Shown here: one piece after another, positions 29,381 to 38,245 of the stretch
Position numbering within the stretch: the stretch's first letter is position 1
Layout of the letters: every line of letters starts with the position of its first letter
Assembly (NCBI GenBank): GCA_013298815.1
Contig: JAAFJF010000003.1
Location: forward strand, 1-64,000
DNA length: 64,000 nucleotides
Origin: Polaromonas sp.
GTDB taxonomy: Bacteria; Pseudomonadota; Gammaproteobacteria; Burkholderiales; Burkholderiaceae_C
Direction of reading: 5' to 3'
Position numbers and translations under genes: made by a program
The notes under the pieces: generated by a model
The model's database searches: none
Seen by the model: the letters and a program-made list of their open reading frames with translations, nothing else
Told to the model about the DNA's origin: nothing

Positions 29381-30047
29381 AAGCAAAAATGAAGGATTTT
29401 TAGGACGTTGGTCGCAGCGCAAGCAAGATATTCGCGCAGGAAAGCTCTTGACTGAGCCTGAAGTTACGACCAGGCCTGTTGCGTTAACTGACAAAACTTC
29501 AGAACCAACTTCAGTCCAAACTTCAGAAACAACGGTTATTACAGAAAAGCCTGAAGTCCCATTGCCGACAATGGCTGATGTGCATGAATTGACATCAGAA
29601 TCCGATTTTTCCCCCTTCGTCGCCAAAAACGTATCGCCTGAAGTGCGTAATTCAGCGATGAAAAAGCTGTTTACCGACCCGCATTACAACGTGATGGACA
29701 GGTTGGACATCTATATTGATGATTATTCCCAGCCAGACCCGATTCCCGAATCCATGTTGCGGCAGATGGTCAGCGCTAAGTTTTTGAATTTATTCAAAGC
29801 CGAAGAAGAAGAGGAAGAAGCGCAATCGGCTAAAAAAGCAGCTTTAGAAGCAAAAACGGGTAAAACATACCCGCTCGTAGGGGATGATGCCAATACCGTA
29901 AGCATGCAATCTGTGGCAAAGTTGAGCACAGAAAATTTATCTACACAGACGATTCCCCTTTCCGGACCTCACGATGACCACACTGATTTGCGATTGCAGC
30001 AAAACCATGCCGCTGGACCCCACAAGCTTGGGCGCGGCGCTGAATGA
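29373..30047 (+). CDS. DUF3306 family protein of the formate dehydrogenase cluster
   Basis: The 224-residue product opens with GFLGRWSQRKQDIRAG, the DUF3306 signature, then a long Thr/Pro/Glu-rich low-complexity region, the conserved FTDPHYNVMDRLDIYIDDYS near residue 100, and a Glu run (about residues 143-148). The function is unknown. I placed the start at 29373 because GGTGG lies upstream and the motif then sits at the N-terminus. Its 3' end overlaps the next gene by 74 bases in another frame, unusually long for this tight cluster. Confidence 0.8.
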   Translation: MAESKNEGFLGRWSQRKQDIRAGKLLTEPEVTTRPVALTDKTSEPTSVQTSETTVITEKPEVPLPTMADVHELTSESDFSPFVAKNVSPEVRNSAMKKLFTDPHYNVMDRLDIYIDDYSQPDPIPESMLRQMVSAKFLNLFKAEEEEEEAQSAKKAALEAKTGKTYPLVGDDANTVSMQSVAKLSTENLSTQTIPLSGPHDDHTDLRLQQNHAAGPHKLGRGAE

Positions 30048-32109
30048 AAATTTAACCCTACACACCACCCTGTGCCGCCGCGAAGCGGGTAGTTTCCAGC
30101 TGGCGATTCAATCTGGCGAGGACGTGGTTGTCGCCTGCACCCAAGAAAAGTGCTTGTTTACTGAGTTGGCTGAACAAACGGTGGGTGCAAGTTCGCCGAT
30201 TCGCTTTGTCAATATCCGTGAAATGGGCGGCTGGAGCAAAGACGCCAAACTAGCCAGCCCAAAAATTGCGGCGCTTTTAGCGGTGGCACAATTACCAGAA
30301 CCTGAGCCAGTCTCCACGGTCACCTACAAAAGCGCAGGTCGTGTCTTGATTATTGGCGATCTGACTGCCGCCGAGCATGCGGCAGACTTGTTGGGTAACG
30401 AGCTGGACATCACGATATTCACCTTGGGTGCAAAGAAATCTGCACCTTTCTCTTTACCTTTTTTAGCACCGCTACAAGAGCGCCGTTACCCCGTGCTGGG
30501 CGGAAAAATCGAATCGCTCACTGGCTGGCTGGGTGCTTTTGAATTCTCATGGCAGCGCAACAACCCCATCGACTTGGATGTCTGCACACGTTGCAACGCC
30601 TGCGTTACCGCGTGTCCCGAAGATGCCATTGGCTTAGATTACCAAGTGGATATGACGCTTTGCACATCCCACCGCAGCTGCGTGAAAGCATGCCAAGTGG
30701 CAGGGGCGATTGACTTCAGCCGTGAAGCAGAAAGCTCAGTGGCGACGTTTGATTTGATTTTGGACTTGCGCGCTGTTGGAGCAATGACGTCTGAAACGGG
30801 TTTTGTGCAACACGCCCTGCCGCAAGGCTATTTCCGCTGGAATGGTGTTGATATTGCGCCTTTGGTGGCCTTGCGCGGTTTGGTTGGCGAATTTGATAAA
30901 CCCAAGTTTTTCAACTACAAGCAAAAGCTCTGCGCGCACAGCCGCAATGAAAAAGTGGGCTGCAATGCCTGTATAGATGTATGTTCGGCCAAAGCCATTA
31001 GCAGTGAAAAAGGCCGGCAACAAATCAAAGTCAACCCCAATTTATGCGTGGGCTGCGGCTCTTGCACCACAGTGTGCCCAAGTGGTGCGCTGACATTTGC
31101 ATACCCACGGGCAAGTGAGCAAGGTGTGAAGCTCAAAACGATGCTGAGTACTTATGCCCGTAGCGGCGGCAAAAATGCAGCGATTTTGCTGCACAGCCAA
31201 GAGGCGGGTTCAAAATTATTGAATGCGTTGGGTCGATCCGCTCAAATCAACAAAGCGACGCAAGGCGTGCCAGCGCGTGTTTTGCCTGTTAGTTTGTGGC
31301 ATACCTCGTCCGTGGGGTTGGATGTGTGGCTGACAGCTATTACTTATGGCGCATCGCAGGTTTGGGTATTGATGACCGATGAAGAAGCGCCGCAATATCG
31401 GGCGGCTCTGGTGGCGCAAATGGCTGTCGCGCAGTCTATTCTGACGGGATTGGGGTACACCGGCGATCATTTCAGGCTGATTGAAGCCAAAGACGCTCAT
31501 GATTTGTTAACCTTGGATGCCGCTTTGCAAGCCCCCGCAGCCCAAGTCGTCAGTCGCAATGCGGGTTTCGCGATACAAGCTGACAAACGCGCTACCTTGG
31601 AGTTGGCGCTAGACCACTTGATTGAATTTGCACCAGCTAGTTTTGCAAAACCCGCAGTCATAGCGATGCCAGCCCAGGGGTCGCCACTGGGTGCCATCGT
31701 CATCAACAAAGATGCCTGCACCCTGTGCCTGAGCTGCGTGAACGCTTGTCCAGCCAGCGCACTGCAAGACAATGCAGACTCACCCCAGCTCAAATTGGTT
31801 GAGAAAAATTGTGTGCAATGCGGACTTTGTGCAAAAACCTGCCCTGAAAACGCCATCACTTTGGTGCCGCAGTTGAATTTAGCGCCATCACGCAAAGAGC
31901 CAGTGGTTATCAACGAGATGAAGCCATACTCATGCATTCGCTGCAACAAGCCGTTTGGCACACTCAAAGCCATTGAGGCGATGGTCGGCAAGCTATCTGG
32001 GCACAGCATGTTTCAAGGTGCTGCGGCTGAACGACTCAAAATGTGCAGCGACTGCAGGGTGATCGATATGTATTCGACCAGCAACGAATCTAAAATCACG
32101 GATCTCTGA
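29974..32109 (+). CDS. Multi-cluster 4Fe-4S ferredoxin-type protein
   Basis: The 711-residue protein carries several [4Fe-4S] motifs: CTRCNACVTACPEDAI (near residue 207), a variant LCTSHRSCVKACQ after it, GCNACIDVCSAKAI (near 330), CVGCGSCTTVCPSGAL (near 358), CTLCLSCVNACPASAL (near 585) and CVQCGLCAKTCPENAI (near 615). A final CIRCNKPFG and CSDCR may bind a metal. The N-terminus LICDCSKTMPLD holds two more cysteines. I know such proteins only as neighbours of FDH genes, next to DUF3305/DUF3306. A role as electron conduit or in FDH assembly is inferred. It has no signal peptide, so it should be cytoplasmic. Confidence 0.85.
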   Translation: MTTLICDCSKTMPLDPTSLGAALNENLTLHTTLCRREAGSFQLAIQSGEDVVVACTQEKCLFTELAEQTVGASSPIRFVNIREMGGWSKDAKLASPKIAALLAVAQLPEPEPVSTVTYKSAGRVLIIGDLTAAEHAADLLGNELDITIFTLGAKKSAPFSLPFLAPLQERRYPVLGGKIESLTGWLGAFEFSWQRNNPIDLDVCTRCNACVTACPEDAIGLDYQVDMTLCTSHRSCVKACQVAGAIDFSREAESSVATFDLILDLRAVGAMTSETGFVQHALPQGYFRWNGVDIAPLVALRGLVGEFDKPKFFNYKQKLCAHSRNEKVGCNACIDVCSAKAISSEKGRQQIKVNPNLCVGCGSCTTVCPSGALTFAYPRASEQGVKLKTMLSTYARSGGKNAAILLHSQEAGSKLLNALGRSAQINKATQGVPARVLPVSLWHTSSVGLDVWLTAITYGASQVWVLMTDEEAPQYRAALVAQMAVAQSILTGLGYTGDHFRLIEAKDAHDLLTLDAALQAPAAQVVSRNAGFAIQADKRATLELALDHLIEFAPASFAKPAVIAMPAQGSPLGAIVINKDACTLCLSCVNACPASALQDNADSPQLKLVEKNCVQCGLCAKTCPENAITLVPQLNLAPSRKEPVVINEMKPYSCIRCNKPFGTLKAIEAMVGKLSGHSMFQGAAAERLKMCSDCRVIDMYSTSNESKITDL

Positions 32110-32126
32110 ACAGGGCAGCAGTGAAC

Positions 32127-32762
32127 ATGGCAACAAAAAACGAATCCCTCCTCGCAGAGCAGCTCACCAGCACACTGGATGAAGAAACTGCCAGATCTGA
32201 AATATATGGACTACTAGCCGGCGTATTATATAAATCACCAGCTATTGAATTAATAGCTCAAATACGTGTAGCAGCGACAGACACACCGGCTGCAGGTGCA
32301 TTTTTAGAAGAGCCTTGGCGCAACTTCGTCGGCGTGACTCGGTCCATGTCAGACCAAGCCATCAAGAACGAGTATGAAGCACTTTTTGGCGGTGTCGGTA
32401 AGCCTGAAATTTACTTGTACGGCTCGCATTATTTGAGCGGTTTTTTGAACGAAAAACCCTTAGCAAGATTACGCACAGATTTGAACAGCCTGGGGCTAGA
32501 ACGTTCTGAAGTGATGTCAGACACGGAAGACCATTTTGCGTATCTATGCGAAGTGATGCGCTATTTGATTGCAGGTGACGATGTTGTTGTCGCTAACTTA
32601 ACGCGTCAACGTGAATTTTTCTCAACGCATATTCAGCCATGGGTAAATTTGATGTGTGACGACATTCAAAGCAATAACAAGGCAAACTTTTACGCTTCAT
32701 TAGCGGAGCTGATTCGTGCATTCATGGGTATAGAAGCACAGGGTTTTGACATGCTTGTGTAA
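32127..32762 (+). CDS. TorD/DmsD-family molecular chaperone
   Basis: Chaperones of this family bind Tat signals of molybdoenzymes and hold the apoenzyme until the cofactor is in place. The 211-residue product has an all-helical TorD pattern with EYEALFGGVGKPEIYLYGSH near residue 80 and MSDTEDHFAYLCEVMRYLI near residue 130, the conserved DHxxxxxxxM region. It precedes the Tat-dependent FdhA, its likely client. The ATG at 32127 and a GTG at 32121 are both possible starts. Residues about 30-44 (LAGVLYKSPAIELIA) are encoded by a copy of the dispersed repeat. Confidence 0.88.
   Translation: MATKNESLLAEQLTSTLDEETARSEIYGLLAGVLYKSPAIELIAQIRVAATDTPAAGAFLEEPWRNFVGVTRSMSDQAIKNEYEALFGGVGKPEIYLYGSHYLSGFLNEKPLARLRTDLNSLGLERSEVMSDTEDHFAYLCEVMRYLIAGDDVVVANLTRQREFFSTHIQPWVNLMCDDIQSNNKANFYASLAELIRAFMGIEAQGFDMLV
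32214..32258 (+). repeat. Dispersed ~45-bp repeat, copy 10, inside torD-like gene
   Basis: CTAGCCGGCGTATT (identical over 14 bases to copy 1) is followed by ATATAAATCACC and AGCTATTGAATTAATAGC. It is in the same frame as the metG and fdsGB copies, and TCA stands where intergenic copies usually have TAA. Length of the protein region is normal for the family, so the sequence has been fitted to it. Confidence 0.65.
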
Positions 32763-32763
32763 A

Positions 32764-32777
32764 TGACCTAGATCAAG
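32764..32777. promoter_or_regulatory. Candidate FNR/ANR-type site upstream of the fdhABC operon
   Basis: ATGAC-CTAG-ATCAA agrees with the FNR consensus TTGAT-N4-ATCAA at eight of ten positions. It lies just after the torD stop, 152 bases before the next start. A second dyad, AGGCAA-TTAT-TTGCCT, is at 32829-32844. Control by oxygen is plausible for a membrane formate dehydrogenase but is an inference. Confidence 0.35.
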
Positions 32778-32928
32778 TATTGTTAAATTTATTTATTCAA
32801 AATTTGAGGTCTTATGCGTGTTTTCCCTAGGCAATTATTTGCCTGTGTGGTTATTTTTCAGTTACATTAAGTAAGCATGTTTTCAAATATCTCTTTGAAA
32901 GATTGCGCGATGACCTTGGAGTAAAACC

Positions 32929-33132
32929 ATGCAGGAAACCACAAACAAAGCCTCTCGCCGAGGTTTTTTCTTAACAGCTAGTGCCGCGAGTGCTGCTGTC
33001 GCTGCAGTCAGCCTGATCAAATCGCCAGCACCTGCAGCCGTTGTAGAAGTGCTTAAGCCAGCGCCAGCTAATGGTGGCGGCTACGTGCTGAGTGAGCACG
33101 TCAAACAGTATTACAAGACGACACTCGTCTAA
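32929..33132 (+). CDS. Small twin-arginine-signal protein of formate dehydrogenase clusters
   Basis: The 67-residue product is mostly a Tat signal: ASRRGFFLTASAASAAVAAV, with the two arginines followed by GFF. A short Pro/Ala-rich tail ending VLSEHVKQYYKTTLV follows. Small proteins of this type stand before the large subunit in many FDH operons; their role is not known. AGGAAACC-like and GGAG sequences lie near the start, with GGAG at 32919 giving good spacing. fdhA follows 74 bases downstream. Confidence 0.8.
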   Translation: MQETTNKASRRGFFLTASAASAAVAAVSLIKSPAPAAVVEVLKPAPANGGGYVLSEHVKQYYKTTLV

Positions 33133-33206
33133 TTCATTAAGTAATTTCCCAGCCTGTCCTCTGTGATTCATGCTTGCTGTGAATCACTTAGTTTTTGGAG
33201 AGTTTC

Positions 33207-36170
33207 ATGTTGTTGACTAAAAAATCGAATTCCAACACGAGTGCTGATCGCTCGCCCTTTGTGCATAGTCTGCGCAGAGGTTTGTCTCAAGCCTTGCCAA
33301 CGATGGACCGACGCGCATTTTTGCGCCGCTCAGGTCTAGGCATTGGTGTGGGTATTGCGGCTACGCAACTCACTTTGGTTAAAAAAGCACAAGCCGCCGA
33401 GGGCGCTTCTGTTTTAGGTGCAGGCAAGATTGAAATCAAGCGCACCGTTTGCACGCACTGCTCAGTCGGTTGCGCGGTAGATGCGATTGTTGAAAACGGC
33501 GTATGGGTTCGCCAAGAACCTGTGTTTGATTCACCGATCAATTTGGGCTCTTACTGTGCCAAAGGCGCTGCGCTGCGCGAGCACGGCCACGGTGAGTTCC
33601 GCCTGCGTTACCCCATGAAATTGGTCAACGGCAAGTATGAACGCATTAGCTGGGACACGGCTTTGACCGAAATCAGCGCCAAAATGCTGGAGCTTAAAAA
33701 AGCCAGCGGCCCAGACAGCGTCTATTTCGTCGGCTCATCCAAGCACAACAACGAACAAGCTTATTTGTTGCGTAAATTCGTTAGCTTCTGGGGCAGCAAC
33801 AACTGCGACCACCAAGCGCGTATTTGTCATTCAACCACCGTTGCTGGCGTAGCCAACACTTGGGGCTATGGCGCTATGACCAACTCGTACAACGACATGC
33901 AAAACAGCAAGTGCGCGATGTACATTGGCTCTAACGCTGCTGAAGCGCACCCCGTCAGCATGTTGCACATGTTGCACGCCAAAGAAACTGGCACCAAAAT
34001 GATTGTGGTTGACCCGCGCTTCACGCGTACGGCTGCAAAAGCAGACGAGTTTGTGCGTTTACGTTCAGGCTCGGACATTCCGTTTTTGTTCGGTGTGCTG
34101 TACCACATCTTCAAAAATAACTGGGAAGATACCAAGTACATCAACGACCGCGTGCATGGCATGGAAAACGTCAAAGCCGAAGTCTTGGCAAAATGGACAC
34201 CTGACAAAGTTGAAGAAGCTTGCGGCGTGAAAGAAGCCCAAGTCTTAAAAGTTGCAACCCTGTTGAGCGAAAACCGCCCAAGCACGATAGTTTGGTGTAT
34301 GGGTCAAACCCAGCACACCACAGGCAATGCTGTGGTGCGTGCCTCATGTATTTTGCAACTCGCGCTTGGTAACGTCGGTAAATCTGGCGGTGGAACCAAC
34401 ATTTTCCGCGGCCATGACAATGTGCAAGGTGCGACCGACGTTGGACCAAACCCTGACTCACTGCCTGGCTACTACGGCCTTGTGGAAGGTTCATGGAAAC
34501 ACTTTGCAAAAGTCTGGGGCGTTGATTTTGAGTGGATCAAAAAACAGTTCGCCTCACCAGCCATGATGGGTAAGTCAGGCTTGACTGTATCGCGCTGGAT
34601 TGACGGTGTGCTTGAGAAAAATGAACTGATCGACCAAGACTCCAACCTACGCGGTGTCTTCATGTGGGGACACGCGCCAAACTCACAAACCCGTGGTTTG
34701 GAGATGAAACGCGCGATGGACAAGCTTGATTTGCTTGTTGTTGTCGATCCGTATCCATCTGCAACCGCTGCGATGGCCGCGATGCCAGGCAAAGCAGAAG
34801 ACGTCAATGCGAATCGCGCTGTCTACTTATTGCCAGCCGCCACACAGTTTGAAACCAGTGGTTCTGTCACGGCATCAAACCGCTCCATTCAATGGCGTGA
34901 AAAAGTCATCGAACCGTTGTGGGAGAGCCGTAGCGATCACATGATCATGCAGCAGTTTGCCAACAAACTTGGTTTTGGCAAAGAACTGTCCATCAACTAC
35001 AAAATGCAAAAAGTCGGCGGCATGGACGAACCCGTGCCTGAAGACATTTTGCGTGAAATCAACAAGAGTGTGTGGACCATTGGCTACACCGGCCAAAGCC
35101 CAGAGCGCTTGAAAGCCCACATGCGCAACATGCATGTGTTTGATGTCAAAACACTCAAAGCAAAAGGCAATGCCAAAGACAAAGAAACGGGATACGACTT
35201 CACAGGCGATTATTTCGGTTTGCCCTGGCCTTGCTACGGCAATGCGTCCATCAAGCACCCAGGTTCGCCCAACTTGTACGACACGTCTAAGCACGTGATG
35301 GAAGGCGGCGGTAACTTCCGCGCTAACTTTGGTGTTGAGCGCGAAGGTAAGAGCTTGTTGGCAGAAGATGGTTCACACTCTGTAGGTGCCGATATCACCA
35401 CTGGCTACCCAGAGTTTGACCACGTGCTGATGAAAAAACTCGGCTGGTGGGATGATTTGACTGATGCCGAAAAAGCCGGTGCTGAAGGCAAAAACTGGAA
35501 GACTGATTTGACTGGCGGTATCCAGCGCGTGGTCATGCAAGTACACGGTTGCCATCCGTTTGGTAACGCCAAAGCGCGCGCTGTGGTTTGGAACTTCCCA
35601 GACCCGATTCCGCAACATCGCGAGCCTTTGTATGGCACGCGCCCTGATTTGATGGCGAAGTACCCGACGCACGATGACAAGAAAGCCTTCTGGCGTATGC
35701 CTACGCTGTACAAAACGATTCAGCAAAAGAACATCGCAGACAAAACGCACGAAAAGTTCCCATTGATTCTGACTTCTGGTCGTTTGGTTGAGTATGAGGG
35801 TGGTGGAGAAGAAACACGCTCGAATCCGTGGCTGGCTGAATTGCAACAAGAAGCTTTTGTGGAGATCAATCCAAAAACAGCGAGTGAGCGCGGCATTCAA
35901 AACGGTGGTCGTGTGTGGCTGAGCAGCCCAACAGGTGCGCGCTTGAACGTACAGGCTTTGGTCACCGAGCGTGTGGACTCTGGCACCGTTTGGATGCCGT
36001 TCCACTTCTCAGGCCGTTGGCAAGGTGCGGATATGTTGGCGTACTACCCGAATGGTGCTGCACCCGTCGTGCGCGGCGAGGCTGTCAACACAGCCACGAC
36101 CTATGGTTACGACAGCGTGACCATGATGCAAGAAACCAAGACAACCGTCTGCAATATCGAAAAAGCTTAA
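33207..36170 (+). CDS. fdhA: Membrane-bound formate dehydrogenase, molybdenum (alpha) subunit
   Basis: This 987-residue subunit oxidises formate in the periplasm and feeds electrons through FdhB and FdhC to the quinone pool. It starts with a Tat signal (TMDRRAFLRRSGLGIGVGIA, residues about 33-52, cleavage near QAAEG). The [4Fe-4S] motif CTHCSVGCAVDAIVEN is followed by the Mo-ligand cysteine in ARICHSTTVAG (near residue 207). A cysteine codon is used, not UGA-selenocysteine as in E. coli FdnG. SGGGTNIFRGHDNVQGATD is a bis-MGD signature. GGAGAG before 33207 sets the start; the open frame from 33195 begins with TTG. Confidence 0.94.
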   Translation: MLLTKKSNSNTSADRSPFVHSLRRGLSQALPTMDRRAFLRRSGLGIGVGIAATQLTLVKKAQAAEGASVLGAGKIEIKRTVCTHCSVGCAVDAIVENGVWVRQEPVFDSPINLGSYCAKGAALREHGHGEFRLRYPMKLVNGKYERISWDTALTEISAKMLELKKASGPDSVYFVGSSKHNNEQAYLLRKFVSFWGSNNCDHQARICHSTTVAGVANTWGYGAMTNSYNDMQNSKCAMYIGSNAAEAHPVSMLHMLHAKETGTKMIVVDPRFTRTAAKADEFVRLRSGSDIPFLFGVLYHIFKNNWEDTKYINDRVHGMENVKAEVLAKWTPDKVEEACGVKEAQVLKVATLLSENRPSTIVWCMGQTQHTTGNAVVRASCILQLALGNVGKSGGGTNIFRGHDNVQGATDVGPNPDSLPGYYGLVEGSWKHFAKVWGVDFEWIKKQFASPAMMGKSGLTVSRWIDGVLEKNELIDQDSNLRGVFMWGHAPNSQTRGLEMKRAMDKLDLLVVVDPYPSATAAMAAMPGKAEDVNANRAVYLLPAATQFETSGSVTASNRSIQWREKVIEPLWESRSDHMIMQQFANKLGFGKELSINYKMQKVGGMDEPVPEDILREINKSVWTIGYTGQSPERLKAHMRNMHVFDVKTLKAKGNAKDKETGYDFTGDYFGLPWPCYGNASIKHPGSPNLYDTSKHVMEGGGNFRANFGVEREGKSLLAEDGSHSVGADITTGYPEFDHVLMKKLGWWDDLTDAEKAGAEGKNWKTDLTGGIQRVVMQVHGCHPFGNAKARAVVWNFPDPIPQHREPLYGTRPDLMAKYPTHDDKKAFWRMPTLYKTIQQKNIADKTHEKFPLILTSGRLVEYEGGGEETRSNPWLAELQQEAFVEINPKTASERGIQNGGRVWLSSPTGARLNVQALVTERVDSGTVWMPFHFSGRWQGADMLAYYPNGAAPVVRGEAVNTATTYGYDSVTMMQETKTTVCNIEKA

Positions 36171-36182
36171 GGAATCACAACC

Positions 36183-36803
36183 ATGGCACGTATGAAATTT
36201 GTCTGTGATGCAGAGCGCTGCATCGAATGCAACGGCTGTGTAACGGCTTGCAAAAACGAAAACGAAGTCCCTTGGGGCGTCAATCGCCGCCGCGTGGTTA
36301 CCTTGAATGATGGCATTCCAGGAGAAAAATCTATCTCTGTGGCGTGTATGCACTGCAGCGATGCACCTTGCATGGCCGTTTGCCCCGTCAACTGCTTTTA
36401 CCGCACTGACGAAGGCGTGGTTTTGCATGACAAAGACGTCTGCATTGGCTGCGGCTACTGCTCATACGCTTGCCCGTTTGGCGCGCCACAGTTCCCATCA
36501 CAGGGCACATTTGGTGTGCGCGGCAAAATGGACAAGTGCACCTTCTGTGCAGGCGGCCCTGAAGCCAATGGTAGCCAAGCAGAATTTGAAAAATATGGCC
36601 GCAACCGCTTGGCTGAAGGCAAATTGCCAGCATGCGCTGAGCAATGCTCCACCAAAGCACTTTTGGCAGGCGATGGCGACGTGATTGCAGATATCTTCCG
36701 CAACCGCGTGCTCAAGCGTGGCAAAGGCGCTGAAGTTTGGGGTTGGGGCACAGCTTATGGTTCAAAGCAAGCGGGTCAAGCACCAGCAGGAGCAAAGCCA
36801 TGA
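36183..36803 (+). CDS. fdhB: Formate dehydrogenase iron-sulfur (beta) subunit
   Basis: The 206-residue product has four [4Fe-4S] motifs: CIECNGCVTACKNE, CMHCSDAPCMAVCPVNC, CIGCGYCSYACPFG, and CTFCAGG with the later CAEQCSTKAL. It moves electrons from FdhA to the cytochrome subunit. It lacks the C-terminal membrane helix of E. coli FdnH, which is nearly 300 residues, and so resembles the shorter FdhB type. It has no signal of its own and probably travels with FdhA through Tat. Its stop overlaps the next start (ATGA). Confidence 0.93.
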   Translation: MARMKFVCDAERCIECNGCVTACKNENEVPWGVNRRRVVTLNDGIPGEKSISVACMHCSDAPCMAVCPVNCFYRTDEGVVLHDKDVCIGCGYCSYACPFGAPQFPSQGTFGVRGKMDKCTFCAGGPEANGSQAEFEKYGRNRLAEGKLPACAEQCSTKALLAGDGDVIADIFRNRVLKRGKGAEVWGWGTAYGSKQAGQAPAGAKP

Positions 36804-37045
36804 ACAAAACCATCAAAACTCTAGCATGGGTTGCGGTTACTGTATTCGCAAGTTCGACGCTCATCGCTTGCGGAGACAAGCTACAGACCGCAGAGACACC
36901 GTCGAAAGACGCTGCACCTTACTCAGGCACAGGCGTTGCATCATTCACAGCCCCTGGCTGGAAAGCTGGCGACAAAACGGCTTGGGAGCAGCAACTCAAA
37001 GCTCGTATGCAAAACAGCCAAAACGAGTACTCCAAAGTCAACTAA
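36800..37045 (+). CDS. Small lipoprotein inside the fdh operon
   Basis: The 81-residue product has a lipoprotein signal: MNKTIKT, a hydrophobic core (LAWVAVTVFASSTLI) and the lipobox LIAC. The short mature part (GTGVASFTAPGWKAGDKTAW) ends in a polar helix. Start is fixed by the ATGA overlap with fdhB and by GGAG upstream. fdhC follows 11 bases on. I do not recognise a family; being coupled to fdhB argues for a role in the enzyme complex or its assembly on the periplasmic face. Confidence 0.75.
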   Translation: MNKTIKTLAWVAVTVFASSTLIACGDKLQTAETPSKDAAPYSGTGVASFTAPGWKAGDKTAWEQQLKARMQNSQNEYSKVN

Positions 37046-37056
37046 GGAGCTACGAC

Positions 37057-38229
37057 ATGCTTCGCTCAACATTGACAGTATTTACCACGCTCGCTTTAGC
37101 TTTGACGCTTAGCACTGCTGCACATGCCCAAACTTCAGCTCCTGCCGCTGCGCCTGCAGCCATCCAAAGTGTCAACATTATGGATGTCAAGCCCGAAGCC
37201 AGCTTAGAGCCAGGCTACGCGCAACAAACCAATGGCGAACGAGCCAAAGTACAACCTGGCAACAACGCGCCCATGTGGCGTCAAGTTGGTTCTGGCGTTG
37301 AAGGCTTTAGCAGCTTACCCAAAAGTACCGCACCAGAAGCTGGCATTTTGATTCAGCCTTTCACGCAATACCCTGGCTCACGCCTGACTAACGCTGGCGA
37401 AGCATGGCGACAAGTGCGCAACAACTGGATCATCCCTTACGGTGGTTCTTTAGTTTTGATCGTTTTGGGCGGTTTGGGCGGTTTGGGCTTATATTACTGG
37501 CGCAAAGGCGCGGTCAAGTTGCCTGATGCGCCTACCGGTCGCAAAATTGAACGTTTCACACCGTTTGAGCGAGCAGCCCATTGGACTAACGCGATTGCGT
37601 TTTGTATATTGGCTATTTCAGGCTTGGTGATGGCGTTTGGCCAGTACGTTTTGATGCCAGTTATTGGTCAAACACTCTTTGGTTATTTGACTTACCTTTT
37701 GAAAAACGCACACAACTTTGCAGGTCCGCTCTTTGCAGTATCTCTCATCGTTGTTATGTTTACTTTTGTGCGCGACAACTTGCCAGCCAAAGGCGATTTG
37801 AACTGGTTGCTCAAAGGCGGCGGTTTGTTCTCAAAAGAGCACCCAAAAGCTGGCCGCTTCAATGCTGGCGAAAAAATGGTGTTTTGGGGCGGCGTATTTT
37901 TCTTGGGTTTGACCGTTGTCGCCTCTGGCTTGGTGATGGACAAGCTGGTACCAGGTTTGAGCTACGAACGCACCACCATGCAAATTGCCCACATGGTGCA
38001 TGCTGTGGCGACAATTTTGATGATGGCGATGTTTATGGGGCACATTTACTTGGGCTCCATTGGTACCGAAGGCACTTACCAAGGCATGAAAACCGGCTAC
38101 GTGGACGAAAACTGGGCGAAACATCACCATGAGCTGTGGTTAGACGATGTCAAATCTGGCAAAATTCCACGCGATCGTACGGCGGCTGCAGCTGATGCTG
38201 TGGCAGCTGTCCAAGCCAAATCAGTATAA
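37057..38229 (+). CDS. fdhC: Formate dehydrogenase cytochrome b (gamma) subunit
   Basis: This 390-residue membrane subunit takes electrons from FdhB to quinone through b-type haems. The start at 37057 has GGAG upstream and gives a signal peptide (STLTVFTTLALALTLSTAAHA). A periplasmic stretch of about 95 residues follows, then five membrane helices: about 125-147, 184-206, 217-240, 280-300 and 308-330. Candidate haem histidines lie in FERAAHWTNAIAF, LKNAHNFAGPLF and AHMVHAVATIL, and HIYLGSIGTEGTYQGM is a family motif. E. coli FdnI is much shorter (about 217 residues) and lacks the N-terminal extension. Confidence 0.92.
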   Translation: MLRSTLTVFTTLALALTLSTAAHAQTSAPAAAPAAIQSVNIMDVKPEASLEPGYAQQTNGERAKVQPGNNAPMWRQVGSGVEGFSSLPKSTAPEAGILIQPFTQYPGSRLTNAGEAWRQVRNNWIIPYGGSLVLIVLGGLGGLGLYYWRKGAVKLPDAPTGRKIERFTPFERAAHWTNAIAFCILAISGLVMAFGQYVLMPVIGQTLFGYLTYLLKNAHNFAGPLFAVSLIVVMFTFVRDNLPAKGDLNWLLKGGGLFSKEHPKAGRFNAGEKMVFWGGVFFLGLTVVASGLVMDKLVPGLSYERTTMQIAHMVHAVATILMMAMFMGHIYLGSIGTEGTYQGMKTGYVDENWAKHHHELWLDDVKSGKIPRDRTAAAADAVAAVQAKSV

Positions 38230-38245
38230 GTTTGAGGAATTGATG

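Noticed and set aside
33800-33850. Possible selenocysteine formate dehydrogenase
   Set aside because: The molybdenum-ligand position in fdhA is a TGT cysteine codon (ARICHSTTV) and fdsA also has cysteine. There is no in-frame TGA and no selenocysteine insertion element is needed.
36685-37056. Longer fdhC frame beginning at 36685
   Set aside because: The extra 124 codons overlap fdhB and the small lipoprotein gene and hide the signal peptide. The ATG at 37057 with GGAG upstream is clearly the start.
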